Positions 9,409 through 19,800 are shown, numbered from the stretch's first letter. The stretch: 64,000 bases of DNA from Nostoc paludosum FACHB-159 (GCF_014698835.1 NZ_JACJTU010000031.1:26094-90093); one strand, 5' to 3'. The notes: generated from the sequence alone by a model not told the origin. Made by a program: numbers and translations.

Positions 9409-10278
9409 ATGACAGATTTTCTTAAATTCCGCCAAAATAACTTTTCTGCGATTGAAAGTCTAGCTCAAAATTTAAAATCCACACTGCAAGAACTAGCAAG
9501 GCTGGAGAAAGATAAAAAATATTTATTTCTCCAAGCTGAAGCGACAATGGTTCACACTATTGTAAAAAATGCTGCAAGCTCTCTCAATCATTTAGTGCGT
9601 ATAAATTTAGATAATGAAAAAGCTATTGCAGTCATAAAAACTGTAGTTAATTATTTACATACTGCCTATATTCGAGTCTACAAATATACTGGTTATATTG
9701 CTCAGAAACTAGAACAGCTATTCCATGAAGCATTTAATTTGTTACCTTCAGGTATGACATTACAGCCTGAACTTTTTGCACCCAATGAAATCAAACCTCT
9801 TGAAGAAAACAAAACTCCTATTCTTGGTGTTATTGCCAATTGGTTTAAAAATAATGCTCAACGCTGGGCTTTTCAACAGCAACAAAAGTTAGATAAACAG
9901 TATTTCGATTGCATCAACAATGGTAAACAAAAGCCCCCAGTTGCAGTGCAGCTATGTCTTGATTTAGAAAGTGTTACTACTCCCCAGCCTGTTGATTCAT
10001 CTCAAGTCGTTGCTCAAGAACTTGTTGTTTTAGGCGATGTGGAATTGGAAGTGGAGAGTACGCTGAAGCCTGATACTTCTTGGACTAGAGGAGATCGCTT
10101 AAAAAGCGGTGGGTGTTCTGGGGCGATCGCTGAGGTTAAGGGTAATAAAGCCAAAATAGATTGGGATAACGGATATTCAGACGTTTATACCTTTGAGCAA
10201 ATACACCGTTACGGCTATCAAAAGTTAGAAGTGCTGAAAAATCGTACTTTAACCATCGACAATATTACATTCGACTAA
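9409..10278 (+). CDS. 289-residue unknown protein with KOW/SH3-like C-terminus
   Basis: Residues 1-130 are helical with many charged residues. Residues ~225-275 (GDRLKSGGCSGAIAEVKGN, then AKIDWDNGYSDVYTFEQI) look like a small beta-barrel of the kind found in KOW/SH3-like modules of plasmid proteins. No membrane segment. A GTGAGG-like site precedes the ATG. No family is recognised. Confidence 0.5.
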   Translation: MTDFLKFRQNNFSAIESLAQNLKSTLQELARLEKDKKYLFLQAEATMVHTIVKNAASSLNHLVRINLDNEKAIAVIKTVVNYLHTAYIRVYKYTGYIAQKLEQLFHEAFNLLPSGMTLQPELFAPNEIKPLEENKTPILGVIANWFKNNAQRWAFQQQQKLDKQYFDCINNGKQKPPVAVQLCLDLESVTTPQPVDSSQVVAQELVVLGDVELEVESTLKPDTSWTRGDRLKSGGCSGAIAEVKGNKAKIDWDNGYSDVYTFEQIHRYGYQKLEVLKNRTLTIDNITFD

Positions 10279-10364
10279 ACTTAAGGGCGATCGCGTAGCA
10301 TCTCCGTAGGAGAATCGCTTGATTTTGGTATGCTAAAATCGGGGCTTTAAAAAGTTCTTTGAAA

Positions 10365-10664
10365 ATGCCAATAGTCCGACAAAGATACCCAAGCAACTGG
10401 AACGAAATTTCTTTTGCAGTCAGAGAAGCTGCTCTCTGGAGATGTCAGCACTGCGATCGCCTTTGTTTTCGTCCTGGAGAAAAACCTAAAACTCTGACTC
10501 GCTCGGAATGGACGATGGCAACTCTCACAGTCCATCACGCAGATTTTGCTCCTGAGAACAACAACTTCGACAACTTGATTGCTTTGTGCGCTCCCTGCCA
10601 CTTGGCGCTGCACGCTAGAACTAAACGTTCAAACGTCTCCCCAGGACAGCTATCACTATGGTGA
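10365..10664 (+). CDS. HNH endonuclease
   Basis: About 99 residues (ATG at 10365; a TTG at 10359 is in frame). The zinc-binding pairs CQHC and CAPC flank the motif VHHADFAPENNNFDNL, followed by HLALH, so the H-N-H core (His-His, Asn, His) is intact. Small stand-alone HNH proteins are common in cyanobacteria and plasmids; they nick or cut DNA and may act in defence or mobility. Its neighbours give no specific role. A HIP1-rich hairpin lies just upstream (10285-10320). Confidence 0.7.
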   Translation: MPIVRQRYPSNWNEISFAVREAALWRCQHCDRLCFRPGEKPKTLTRSEWTMATLTVHHADFAPENNNFDNLIALCAPCHLALHARTKRSNVSPGQLSLW

Positions 10665-10895
10665 ATATTTCTAAAGGGGGTCTGTAAAGTTGTTTAAAAA
10701 CTGGAGATATTGGGGCTACGTGTGAATCGTTAGAGCATTAAATTGAGTCATAGCAACATAGATTATGCTTTCGCTAGTTCCTCATATTCCTTAATCAACG
10801 CAAAGACTGTTATGCAACCCAGGATTGTGGGGTAGTTGCACATCTTGGATACCCGAATATGGTTTGTAACCTTATCTAACAACTAACTGCTTTTG
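10665..10895. other. Intergenic region before the sigma-factor gene
   Basis: No gene is supported. A short minus-strand frame (IKEYEELAKA, ending near 10765) looks like the relic of a C-terminus. The right end merges with the candidate promoter of the sigma-factor gene. Confidence 0.3.
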
Positions 10896-10932
10896 CGTAA
10901 AATCCACTGGCAAGGGAAGATACCAGAATAGA
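10896..10932 (+). promoter_or_regulatory. Candidate sigma-specific promoter, copy 1
   Basis: CGTAAAAT (10896-10903), a 20-nt gap, then CAGAATAGA (10924-10932). The same two blocks with exactly 20 nt between them occur upstream of the CHAT gene (16806-16842), and the ~16 nt before the first block are also similar. The next gene encodes a sigma factor, so autoregulation is a reasonable inference. Confidence 0.5.
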
Positions 10933-10959
10933 CATTCCCTACTGGAGCGATCGCGTGAG

Positions 10960-11637
10960 ATGACAAATGATGAACAACACAGAGACGACGCTCTCAACCT
11001 GGAACTACAGCAGCTAGTTAATGAAGCCAAGCGATATGCGGCTGAGAGTGAGAATGCAATTGACAGAGCCAAACGACGGATAGCTTTAAATAAGCTAATT
11101 AATGCTATTCGCTGTTCTGGGAGATTGAGCCAGCAAACTCAGTGGTTAGGATTACCTAACTATGAAGACTATTATCATGAAGCATTGCAACATACCTTCA
11201 TAGAAATTTGCCGTCATATTGAACAATATAATCCACAATATCCAGTGATGGCATGGGTAAATCAAATTTTCGGTAGACGATTTTATGATGTAGTGAAAAA
11301 AGACCGGAAAAGAGGGATAACTCTGCTTCCCAAAAATCAGGAAAATACTCAAGTGCTGTCTTTAGACGAACTCAACAAAGATTTACCTGTAGACAATGAG
11401 ATATCTGAGCAAGAGCAGCTAAAGGAAATTATCGAGAATGACCCAGAGAATTTTTTAAATAACGAGTATATTAAAGAACATCCCAAAGCTAGTTTAAAAG
11501 CTATTCTATTGCTGGTATTAGAAGGAAAGCAATGGAAGGAAATTTCTGAAGAATTAGGTGTACCACTTTCGACAGCTTCTAGTTTTTACCAGCGTCGGAT
11601 GCATAAAATCATTACTTATTTAAAGAAATATATATAG
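10960..11637 (+). CDS. Sigma-70-family RNA polymerase sigma factor
   Basis: 225 residues. A region-2-like segment (YEDYYHEALQHTFIEICRHI, then NPQYPVMAWVNQIFGRRFYD) is followed by a linker and a C-terminal region 4 helix-turn-helix (GKQWKEISEELGVPLSTASS). This is the size and layout of a small alternative sigma factor without regions 1 and 3. It is followed after 41 nt by a DUF1822 gene, a pairing I recognise from cyanobacterial CHAT/peptidase/TPR clusters. The CGTAAAAT/CAGAATAGA blocks upstream of it and of the CHAT gene are candidate promoter elements for it. A DUF1822 role as a partner or anti-sigma is only a guess. Confidence 0.8.
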   Translation: MTNDEQHRDDALNLELQQLVNEAKRYAAESENAIDRAKRRIALNKLINAIRCSGRLSQQTQWLGLPNYEDYYHEALQHTFIEICRHIEQYNPQYPVMAWVNQIFGRRFYDVVKKDRKRGITLLPKNQENTQVLSLDELNKDLPVDNEISEQEQLKEIIENDPENFLNNEYIKEHPKASLKAILLLVLEGKQWKEISEELGVPLSTASSFYQRRMHKIITYLKKYI

Positions 11638-11678
11638 AAACTGGATTAACTCACTATTCAAATTTTGGAGATTTTCTG

Positions 11679-12608
11679 ATGAATAGCATCACTGAGCAAC
11701 TAACTTTTAGCGTTTTTCTATCTATAGAAGCTCATGCCATTGCTCAAGAATATAGCAAAGGGATTTCTAACACTGTTAAGCGTCAACAGATTTATCTGAA
11801 TACTTTGGCTGTATATGCTGTAGATAATTATCTCCAGTGTATGGAATTTGAGACTGATTGGCTCTCTAGTGATAGCCGCGAACGTTTAGCAATTCAATTG
11901 ATGAATGTAGCTGATTTAGAAGTGAAAAACTTAGGGAAATTAGAATGTCGTCCAGTTTTACCAAAAGCAGAAGTATGTGAGATACCACCGGAGGTTAGCG
12001 AAGATAGATTGGGTTATGTAGCTGTGCAATTTAATTCTTCTCTAAAAGAGGCGACAATTTTAGGTTTTACAACTCAAGCTAAGGCTGAAGTTCCTCTAAA
12101 TCAGTTGCAATCTTTAGAGGATTTTTTGCTTTATCTGAGTGAACTAGAAATAGCTAAATCTCCACAACAAGAGGATTCATCAAGCTTAGTGAAAATTGGA
12201 CAATGGTTGGATGGATTTGTCGATGCAGGTTGGCAAACTATTGAAAATCTCTTAAATCCTCAACAATTAGGATTGGCTTTTAAGAGTGCTGTGAGCATGA
12301 CGCGGGGTCAAAAAATTGATTTAGGGATGCAACTTGAGCAACTTTCTGTAGCGTTAGTGGTGAAAATTGCTGAGGGAAGTGAGGGTGAAGTTGATATATT
12401 AACCCAAGTATATCCTATTGGACACAATGTTTTACCTCAAGGAGTGAAATTAAATATTCATGATGAATCAGGAGAAAGTGTTTTAGAAGTGATATCTAGA
12501 GATGAAGATAACTGGATTCAATTAGAGTTTAGCGCTGAGTTGGGGGAAAAATTTGAAATTATGGTGGCTTATGGCGACTCGCAGCAAACAAGAGAATTTG
12601 AAGTTTAA
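11679..12608 (+). CDS. DUF1822 family protein
   Basis: 309 residues, preceded by TTTTGGAG. The N-terminal half is helical; residues ~95-125 (RPVLPKAEVCEIPPEVSEDR) and the later GYVAVQFN segment, and the C-terminal half with WLDGFVDAGWQTIENLL and a beta-rich end, match my memory of DUF1822, a cyanobacteria-specific family of unknown function encoded beside small sigma factors. No signal peptide or membrane helix. The gene lies between the sigma factor and the secreted protease and probably belongs to the same regulon. Confidence 0.7.
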   Translation: MNSITEQLTFSVFLSIEAHAIAQEYSKGISNTVKRQQIYLNTLAVYAVDNYLQCMEFETDWLSSDSRERLAIQLMNVADLEVKNLGKLECRPVLPKAEVCEIPPEVSEDRLGYVAVQFNSSLKEATILGFTTQAKAEVPLNQLQSLEDFLLYLSELEIAKSPQQEDSSSLVKIGQWLDGFVDAGWQTIENLLNPQQLGLAFKSAVSMTRGQKIDLGMQLEQLSVALVVKIAEGSEGEVDILTQVYPIGHNVLPQGVKLNIHDESGESVLEVISRDEDNWIQLEFSAELGEKFEIMVAYGDSQQTREFEV

Positions 12609-12685
12609 TATTACCCTCTCCTCCTCTCTGCGCCTCTGCGTCTCTGCGTGAGATTCATACACTCTCTGTTCACAAGTCTTGCAAC

Positions 12686-15600
12686 ATGAATAAAACTATT
12701 GTCCTGATTACTTCCTTACTTTTCCTACCCTTCCCCACCTTTGCTGTTGAAACTTCCTCTCATACTGTTTCCCAAGCAGCAGTTGAGACTTCCAATTGCG
12801 AAATTAAAGCAGAAAATGGAGACACTGGAGAATATTCAGATAAACAACTGGAAACCCTTGCTAAGAGAATCACAGTTAGAGTCATTGGTGATAATAACGG
12901 GGGATCGGGAACTCTACTAGCTAAAAAAGGCAATACCTACCTAGTTATTACTAACTCTCATGTAGTTCGAGGAGTTAACAGCATCAGTTTGCAAATGTCT
13001 GATGGCAAAACATATTCTGCACAAATTCTTCCTAACACTAACTTTGATAAATTTGATTTAGCCTTATTAGAATTTAAAACTAATCAAAACTATTGCCTTT
13101 TAGAACCTTTCCAAGCAATTCCTGATACAGATACACAAGTTTTGGCTGCTGGATATTCTTCTGAAAAAGGAGAGATAGTATTTCGTACAGGTATAGTCAA
13201 ACAAATATTCCAACTAGCACTAAAGGAAGGATATTCTATTGGCTATAGCAGCGATATTGAACAAGGAATGAGTGGTGGTGCAATTGTTAACTCTGTAGGA
13301 CAAATAATTGGGATAAATGGTAGAAGTGCTTACCCTATTTTAAATACAGGTTATGTTTATCCTGATGGTTCGCCTCTCACCAATGAAGAAATCCAGCAAA
13401 TGCGGAAACTCAGTTGGGGAATACCTATCTCCACTTTCTTAGCACAGGTGAACAACCAGATATTGACAGCTTACTCCTTACCTTTACCAAAGCTAAAGCC
13501 AGAGCAATCGTATACCGTGCCAGCAACGCGATTAACTGGATGGCTAGGAGAATTAGCACAGAAAGCCAAACAAATTACTGTCAGAATTGATAGTAGTAGT
13601 AAAGCTAATGGTTCAGGAATAATTATTGCTAAAAATGGGGACACCTATACAGTATTAACAGCAGCGCATGTTGTCTGTGAAAGAGGAGATGCAACCCAGG
13701 CATGTCACAACTATAACTATCAGATACTTGCACCAGATGACAAACAATATCTTGTAGATAAAAGTACGATTAAAACAGAATCAGGAGTAGATTTAGCCGT
13801 GGTTAAATTTACCGCCCCTCATCAAAATTACCAAGTAGCGACCTTAGCGAACTATAACCCCAAAAATTTTGATTATATGTTTACTTCTGGCTATCCTAAG
13901 CAAGGAGATAATTATTCACCTTGGCGGTTAACGATGGGGATAATTTTTGATAAAGAACAGGGGCGAATACAATCTAAAGAACCAGATTTGCAAACTGACA
14001 GTTCTAGCAAATCACAAACTGCAAGTTCTTTAACTGGAGGATATGAATTAGTTTACACCAGCATCTCCTATGGTGGGATGAGTGGCGGGGCTGTATTAGA
14101 TTCCCAAGGACGAGTGATTGGGATTCATGGACGTGCAGAAGGAGAACAAGCCTTTGATGAGAAAACAGGAGATATGGGTAGTAGTGATCGTCAAGTACAA
14201 ATAGGCTATAGTTTAGGCATTCCTGTGAGTACCTTTTTAGGGTTAGCAACACGATTGGGAGTGCAACCACAAAAGGTAGAAACTACTGCTGCACCGCAAC
14301 TAAATACTCAACAAATCAAATCGATTGAAGAAGCGATATTATCAACAGATATATCCACAGGAAATACAACAGCCAGCCAATGGATAGAAAGAGGAAATCA
14401 ACTGTGGCGATTACTTCGAGTAGAAGAAGCAGTTAAAGCATTTGATGAAGCGATAAAGCTGAACCCATCATTTGTTTATTTAGCTTATTATGGCAAGGGT
14501 TTGGCGTTATATTGGAATAGAAAATATCAAGAGTCTATACCTGAATTCGAGTTAACAACAAAACTCAAACCAGACTTTGTGGCTGCTTGGCTATACCTAA
14601 GTGAAGTTTATCGTCTATTCAAGCAGCCAGATAAGGCGTTAGTAACAATACAAAAAGCAATTTCGCTCCAGCCAAAAAACCCAAACCTGTATAACCAGAA
14701 ATATCTAGTATTAGAGGATTTAAAACGATATGCAGAAGCAGAAACAGCAATAAATAAAGCAATTGAACTCAATCCCCACGCTGCATTTTACGACAATCGG
14801 GGGAATCATTATGCTGACCGGAAAAAATGGGATTTAGCACTGGCTAATTTTAACCAAGCCCTTGCCATTAATCCTCAGTCTGCTGAAGCTTACAATAATC
14901 GAGGAACTCTTCACGCAGACCAAAAAAAATGGGATTTAGCACTAGCTGATTTCAACAATGCTATTGCGTTTAATCCTAAGTATGCTGAAGCTTATATCAA
15001 TCGGGGGAATCTTTTCTCTGACCTAAAAAAATGGGAATTAGCAGAAGCTGATTTCTCCCAAGCCATTGCTATTAATTCTCAGTATGCTAATGCTTACGTC
15101 GATCGGGGTCTTTTTTACAGAGAGCAGAAAAAATGGGAATTAGCTGAAGCTGATTTCTCCAAGGCTATTACGATTAATCCTCAATATGCTAATGCTTACA
15201 ACAATCGTGGGATTCTTTACTATGATCTTCAAAAATGGGAATTAGCTGAAGCTGATTTTACCAAAGCTATTGCGATTAATACTCAAGATGCTAATGCTTA
15301 CATTAATCGGGGGAATCTTTACTATGATCTTCAAAAATGGGATTTAGCACTTACTGATTATAACCAAGCCATTGTTATTAATCCTCAAGATGCTGAAGTT
15401 TTCTACAATCGGGGGAATCTTTACTCTCAGCTTCAAAAATGGGATTTAGCTCTTACTGATTACAACAAATCCATTGCTATTAATCCTCAGTATGCTGATG
15501 CTTACAACAATCGGGGGAATCTTTACTCTCAGCTTCAAAAATGGGATTTAGCACTGGCTAATTTCAACAAAGCCATTACCATTAATCCTGAGTATGCTCC

Positions 15601-15856
15601 TGCTTACAACAATCGAGGGAATCTTTACACGGTGCTTCAAAAATTGGACTTAGCACTAGCTGATTTCACCAAAGCCATTGCTATTAATCCTCAGTCTGCT
15701 AATGCTTACGCAGGCATAGGAGTAGTTTACCTCCAAAAAGGGGATACACAAAAAGCAATTAAAGATTTACAGCAAGCAGCCCAACTATTCTATGCTCAAG
15801 GCAATACTGCTGCTTATGAAGTTGTTATTAATCTCTTAAAACAGTTACAAAGATAA
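12686..15856 (+). CDS. Secreted double trypsin-like protease with TPR array
   Basis: 1056 residues. A signal peptide (residues 1-20, ending PFPTFA) precedes two trypsin-like domains. Domain 1 has H92 (TNSHVV), D124 (FDLALL) and S196 (GMSGGA). Domain 2 has H328 (TAAHVV), D369 (GVDLAVV) and S466 (GGMSGGAV). Both triads look intact. From about residue 560 to the end there are ~14 TPR units, many nearly identical (NRGNLYSQLQKWDLAL type). It should act in the periplasm or outside the cell, with TPRs as a docking surface. A close paralogue is on the minus strand at 23290-27438. Together with the CHAT-nSTAND gene this suggests a proteolytic signalling or defence cluster; that role is inference. Confidence 0.75.
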   Translation: MNKTIVLITSLLFLPFPTFAVETSSHTVSQAAVETSNCEIKAENGDTGEYSDKQLETLAKRITVRVIGDNNGGSGTLLAKKGNTYLVITNSHVVRGVNSISLQMSDGKTYSAQILPNTNFDKFDLALLEFKTNQNYCLLEPFQAIPDTDTQVLAAGYSSEKGEIVFRTGIVKQIFQLALKEGYSIGYSSDIEQGMSGGAIVNSVGQIIGINGRSAYPILNTGYVYPDGSPLTNEEIQQMRKLSWGIPISTFLAQVNNQILTAYSLPLPKLKPEQSYTVPATRLTGWLGELAQKAKQITVRIDSSSKANGSGIIIAKNGDTYTVLTAAHVVCERGDATQACHNYNYQILAPDDKQYLVDKSTIKTESGVDLAVVKFTAPHQNYQVATLANYNPKNFDYMFTSGYPKQGDNYSPWRLTMGIIFDKEQGRIQSKEPDLQTDSSSKSQTASSLTGGYELVYTSISYGGMSGGAVLDSQGRVIGIHGRAEGEQAFDEKTGDMGSSDRQVQIGYSLGIPVSTFLGLATRLGVQPQKVETTAAPQLNTQQIKSIEEAILSTDISTGNTTASQWIERGNQLWRLLRVEEAVKAFDEAIKLNPSFVYLAYYGKGLALYWNRKYQESIPEFELTTKLKPDFVAAWLYLSEVYRLFKQPDKALVTIQKAISLQPKNPNLYNQKYLVLEDLKRYAEAETAINKAIELNPHAAFYDNRGNHYADRKKWDLALANFNQALAINPQSAEAYNNRGTLHADQKKWDLALADFNNAIAFNPKYAEAYINRGNLFSDLKKWELAEADFSQAIAINSQYANAYVDRGLFYREQKKWELAEADFSKAITINPQYANAYNNRGILYYDLQKWELAEADFTKAIAINTQDANAYINRGNLYYDLQKWDLALTDYNQAIVINPQDAEVFYNRGNLYSQLQKWDLALTDYNKSIAINPQYADAYNNRGNLYSQLQKWDLALANFNKAITINPEYAPAYNNRGNLYTVLQKLDLALADFTKAIAINPQSANAYAGIGVVYLQKGDTQKAIKDLQQAAQLFYAQGNTAAYEVVINLLKQLQR

Positions 15857-15881
15857 ACATAATCATTTCTTTAACTTAGTT

Positions 15882-16039
15882 ATGCGACAACTTCGCCGTA
15901 AAGTTGGAACTGTCCCGCTGTACTACAATTAAAAATTCAATCTCTATCATTGATGCAGGTTGAAGACTTGGCAGCGGCTTTACTTGATTTTTCGGATTTA
16001 ACCGATTTAGAAGCTTGGTTAGTGCAAAATCAAGGTTAA
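15882..16039 (+). pseudogene. DUF4351 C-terminal relic (frameshifted)
   Basis: The frame from 15882 reads MRQLRRKVGTVPLYYN and stops. The next frame then continues SLMQVEDLAAALLDF and DLEAWLVQNQ to a stop at 16039. These are the two halves of a DUF4351 C-terminus, the domain found at the end of Rpn-type transposase/nuclease proteins. The start and the frame are lost, so this is a decayed fragment. Confidence 0.55.
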
Positions 16040-16133
16040 TATTATTTTTGGCTGTGCTGATTGATGGGATGATTTTTTCTCACGCCAAGACGCAAAGATG
16101 CAAAGAATCTATCTTTAGTATTAAGCAGTAGCT

Positions 16134-16316
16134 TTGCATGGCAAAGGAGAAAAAGAAAAAGCCTATCAGTTAGCTGAAACCGCTTTAAGGTTAGACAAAA
16201 AATTTGCGGATATTAAATTTTTGAAAGAAAATCTCTGGGGTGAGAATTTAATTGCTGATGCTCAAAAATTACTCTCTAGCCCTCAAATTCAAACTTTGCG
16301 ATCGCAGCTTCGTTAA
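16134..16316 (+). pseudogene. C-terminal relic of a trypsin-TPR paralogue
   Basis: The 60 codons (KGEKEKAYQLAETALRLDKK, then WGENLIADAQKLLSSPQIQ) match the last ~60 residues of the minus-strand protease at 23290-27438 (KGEQEKAYQLAETALRQHKD, WGERLINDAEKLLSSPRIQ). There is no upstream domain and no plausible start, so this is the tail of a third family member left after deletion or rearrangement. Confidence 0.65.
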
Positions 16317-16357
16317 ATATGGAAAGGCGTAAAACATAGCTGATATAATGCCTGTCT

Positions 16358-16561
16358 ATGTTCGATAACGTCTGTCGCTTTTTAGCAGAGTCATTTTCAG
16401 CCGATTTCGCCACCTGGCTACTCGGCGAATCTATTGCACTCACCCAACTCAGCCCATCAGAATTATCCCTCGAACCGATTCGAGCGGATGCTTTAATTCT
16501 GTTACAGTCCGATGAACTTGTTCTGCATATTGAATTCCAGACTGAACCCAAAGCCGAAATT
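16358..16561 (+). pseudogene. Rpn-family nuclease/transposase N-terminal fragment
   Basis: The frame starts MFDNVCRFLAESFSADFATW and runs through SLEPIRADALILL and LHIEFQTEP, the N-terminal signature of Rpn/PD-(D/E)XK putative transposases (DUF4351 type). Coding similarity is lost where the 16562-16730 inverted-repeat element begins. The missing C-terminal part resembles the DUF4351 relics at 15882 and 22801. Confidence 0.6.
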
Positions 16562-16730
16562 GGTATTGAGCCGAGATGTGACCCAAAACTTGCAAGATGA
16601 CCTGAAAAGGCTTGATTTTACGTTAAAAATCCTGGCTTTTTGACTTTGATGTAGCAAATTTTCAAAGGTAAACACGATAAGGTTTTTCAGTCCATCTTGC
16701 CGAAAATTACAAACATCTCGGCTCAACACC
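16562..16730. mobile_element. 169-bp MITE-like element
   Basis: The ends are inverted: GGTATTGAGCCGAGATGT at 16562-16579 and its complement at 16713-16730 with one mismatch. Similarity continues inward for another ~25 bp (GCAAGATG and CTGAAAA in both arms). It contains no gene. It cuts the Rpn-like gene, as expected of a non-autonomous insertion. No obvious target duplication is seen. Confidence 0.55.
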
Positions 16731-16805
16731 TATAGGAGAATTGGAGAACGGTAGTGCGATCGCCATTTACGTAGAGTAAACTTTTGTGACAACCTCAGCT
16801 ATTCG

Positions 16806-16842
16806 CGTAAAATGTTGCCAAAGGAACCGAACTCAGAATAGA
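16806..16842 (+). promoter_or_regulatory. Candidate sigma-specific promoter, copy 2
   Basis: CGTAAAAT at 16806-16813 and CAGAATAGA at 16834-16842 with a 20-nt gap, identical in blocks and spacing to the site before the sigma-factor gene. The CHAT gene starts 32 nt downstream. Shared sequence before the first block (CAACC.CAGCTATT) strengthens the match. Confidence 0.5.
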
Positions 16843-16873
16843 GGTTTTCTGCGGGGGTAGGAGTGGTAAGACT

Positions 16874-19800
16874 ATGAACAAGTTAGTCGTCCTCAAGCTG
16901 GATGGTGACTTTTATGAGGGCTTCCGTGTTAGTTTAGAAATTGGTGAAGATGGTTCGCTTCCTGATGTTGAGCTAAGTGACAAGGAATTAAAATTACCTC
17001 CGCTTCCCACCCTACCTGATATTTATCAAGATTGGTCTAACAGTTATCGCAGTCTGGATGGATACCGCATTAAACCAAAAAAAGAACAGATTACTAATGT
17101 CAGGTTTCAATCTTTGAAAAAAGAATGTCACGCTAAAGCAGACATTATCAAGCAGAATTTTATTACTTGGTTGCAAGCAGATTCCTTTCGGCGGATTAAA
17201 GAACTATGTTTAACACAATTAACTGCTGCTGATCAAGTGCGAGTAATTATTCGCACCAATGAAACTCAACTGCGAAAATTACCTTGGCATTTATGGGATT
17301 TATTTGAGTATTATCCTCATGCAGAGGTAGCTTTGAGTTCGCTTTCATCTCAACGATTTAAAAAAAGCGATCGCCTGAATACTCGCATTTTAATTATCCT
17401 GGGTAATAGTGAAGGAATTAACGTTGCTGAAGATGAGAAACTCTTAAAAAAATACTGCCAAGCAGCTGAAGTAATTGTTTTAGTTGAACCAACACCTGTA
17501 GAACTCAACAAACACCTTTGGAATGAAAAAGGTTGGGATATTCTCTTGTTTTCTGGGCATAGTCGCACAGAGTCAACAAAGGGCAGAATTTTTCTCAACC
17601 GCAGCGATAGTTTAACAATGGATCAGTTGCGGTATGGACTACAAACCGCAGTCAGGCGAGGGTTACAGTTAGCTTTTTTTAACTCTTGTGATGGTTTAGG
17701 AATTGCAGCGGAGTTAGAAAGTTTGCATATTCCGCAAGTAATTGTGATGCGCGAACCTGTACCAGATAAGGTAGCACATCAGTTTTTAAAAGACTTTATT
17801 CAAGAGTTTACAGGGAGGAAATCTTTCTATCAATCTGTTAATATTGCTCGGCAAAAATTACAGGGTTTAGAAACAGATTATCCTTGCGCCAGTTGGTTGC
17901 CTGTGATTGTGCAAAATTTGTTAGCAACACCTCCCACTTGGCAGAGTATGGGGTCAGTTGCTAACTGTCCCTATCGCGGTTTAGCTGCTTTCAAACAAGA
18001 AGATGCACCCTATTTCTATGGGCGAGAAACGGTGACACAACAGTTAGTTACTGCGGTGAAGAAAAAGCATCTAGTAGCAGTGGTTGGTGCTTCTGGAAGT
18101 GGTAAATCTTCAGTGGTGTTTGCGGGGTTGATTCCGCAATTAAAGCAAGATAGAAGTAAGAATTGGCAGATTGTATCTTTTCGTCCTGGGAATAATCCGT
18201 TAGAATCTTTAGCGATGGCTATGCCCGCCGCAGGCATCGCACTTTCTCAAGGATTGGGGAATGGGGACTGGGGACTGGGGACTGGGAAGGATTTTCTTTC
18301 TCATCATCGGTTGCAGGAATTAGAACTGGAAGTGGAGTTAACAAAGAACGATCGCACTTTACAAAACTTCTTAGAATCTATCATTGCAGCCTCACCCAAG
18401 TCTCACATAGTTGTAATTGCCGATCAATTTGAAGAACTCTACACTCTTTGTCAGGATACCGAAGAACGCAAAATCTTTTTAGATCATCTCCTGAATGCGG
18501 TGCAGAGTGTTCCTGGCTTTACCTTAGTGTTAACTTTGCGGGCGGATTTTTTTGGCGAAGCTTTATCCTACCGTCCTTTGAGTAATGCGTTGCAGGATGC
18601 TCAGGTAAACTTAGGGCCGATGAATGCTGTAGAGTTAGAGAGTGCGATCGCTCAACCGGCGCAAATCCTCAATGTGCAGTTAGAACCGGGATTAACCCAA
18701 CGTCTCATTGATGTTGTATTGGATTCTCCCAGTCACTTACCCTTACTTGAATTTACCTTAACTCAGTTGTGGCAAAAACAACAGCAAGGATGGCTGACTC
18801 ATCAAGCATACACAGATATTGGGGGTGTGGAAACTGCTTTAGCCAACCATGCAGAATCAGTCTATGTTCAACTGAATTCAGCAGATAAAGAAAGAGTACA
18901 ACAAATATTTATTCAGTTAGTACAACCCACAGACAACAAGGCAGATATCCGCCGTTTAGCCAATCGTGAGGAGGTGGGAGAAGAAAACTGGAATTTAGTT
19001 ACACAGTTAGCTGATGCGCGGTTATTGGTGACAAATCGCCATGAAGTTACCAACATTGAAACTGTGGAAATTATCCATGAAGCATTAATCAAAAACTGGC
19101 GAAGATTGCAGCAATGGATGCAAATTGATGGAGAATTTCGCCATTGGCAAGAGCAATTAAGAGTATTAATCAAACAATGGGAACATAGTAATCAAGATGC
19201 CGGAGCATTGTTACGAGGTAAACCTTTAATTGATGCTGAGGAATGGTTGCTACAACGCACCACTCAAATTAATGCCACTGAGCAAAGTTTTATTAATTTA
19301 AGTTTAGAACTACGCAATAGAGAACATCAAGCTCAGAATGCGGCTAAAAAAAGAACTATAATCCTATTAACTACTGGCTTAGTAGGGGCGTTACTATTAG
19401 CTGGTATGGCTTTATTTCAACAACAACAAGCACAAATTAATGAACTACAAGCCCTCAATCTGTCTGCAAAAGTCTTATTAAAGTCGGGGAACGAAGTTGA
19501 AGCATTTATTCCCATACTGCAAGTTATGAAAAATTTAGAGGGATTACAATTATTAGATTCCCAAACTAAGATAGGTTTATCCACATCTATTCTGGAAAAT
19601 ATCAACCAAATTCGAGAATACAATCGCTTCACAGGACATCAAGGAGAGATTACCAGCATTAAATTTAGTCCAGATGGTCAGCTTTTAGCTTCAGCTAGTC
19701 AAGATACAACCATAAAAATTTGGCGACGAGATGGACGATTGCTGCAAACACTAGCAGATCATCGTGATGGGGTATTTAGTGTAATTTTCAGCCCAAATAA

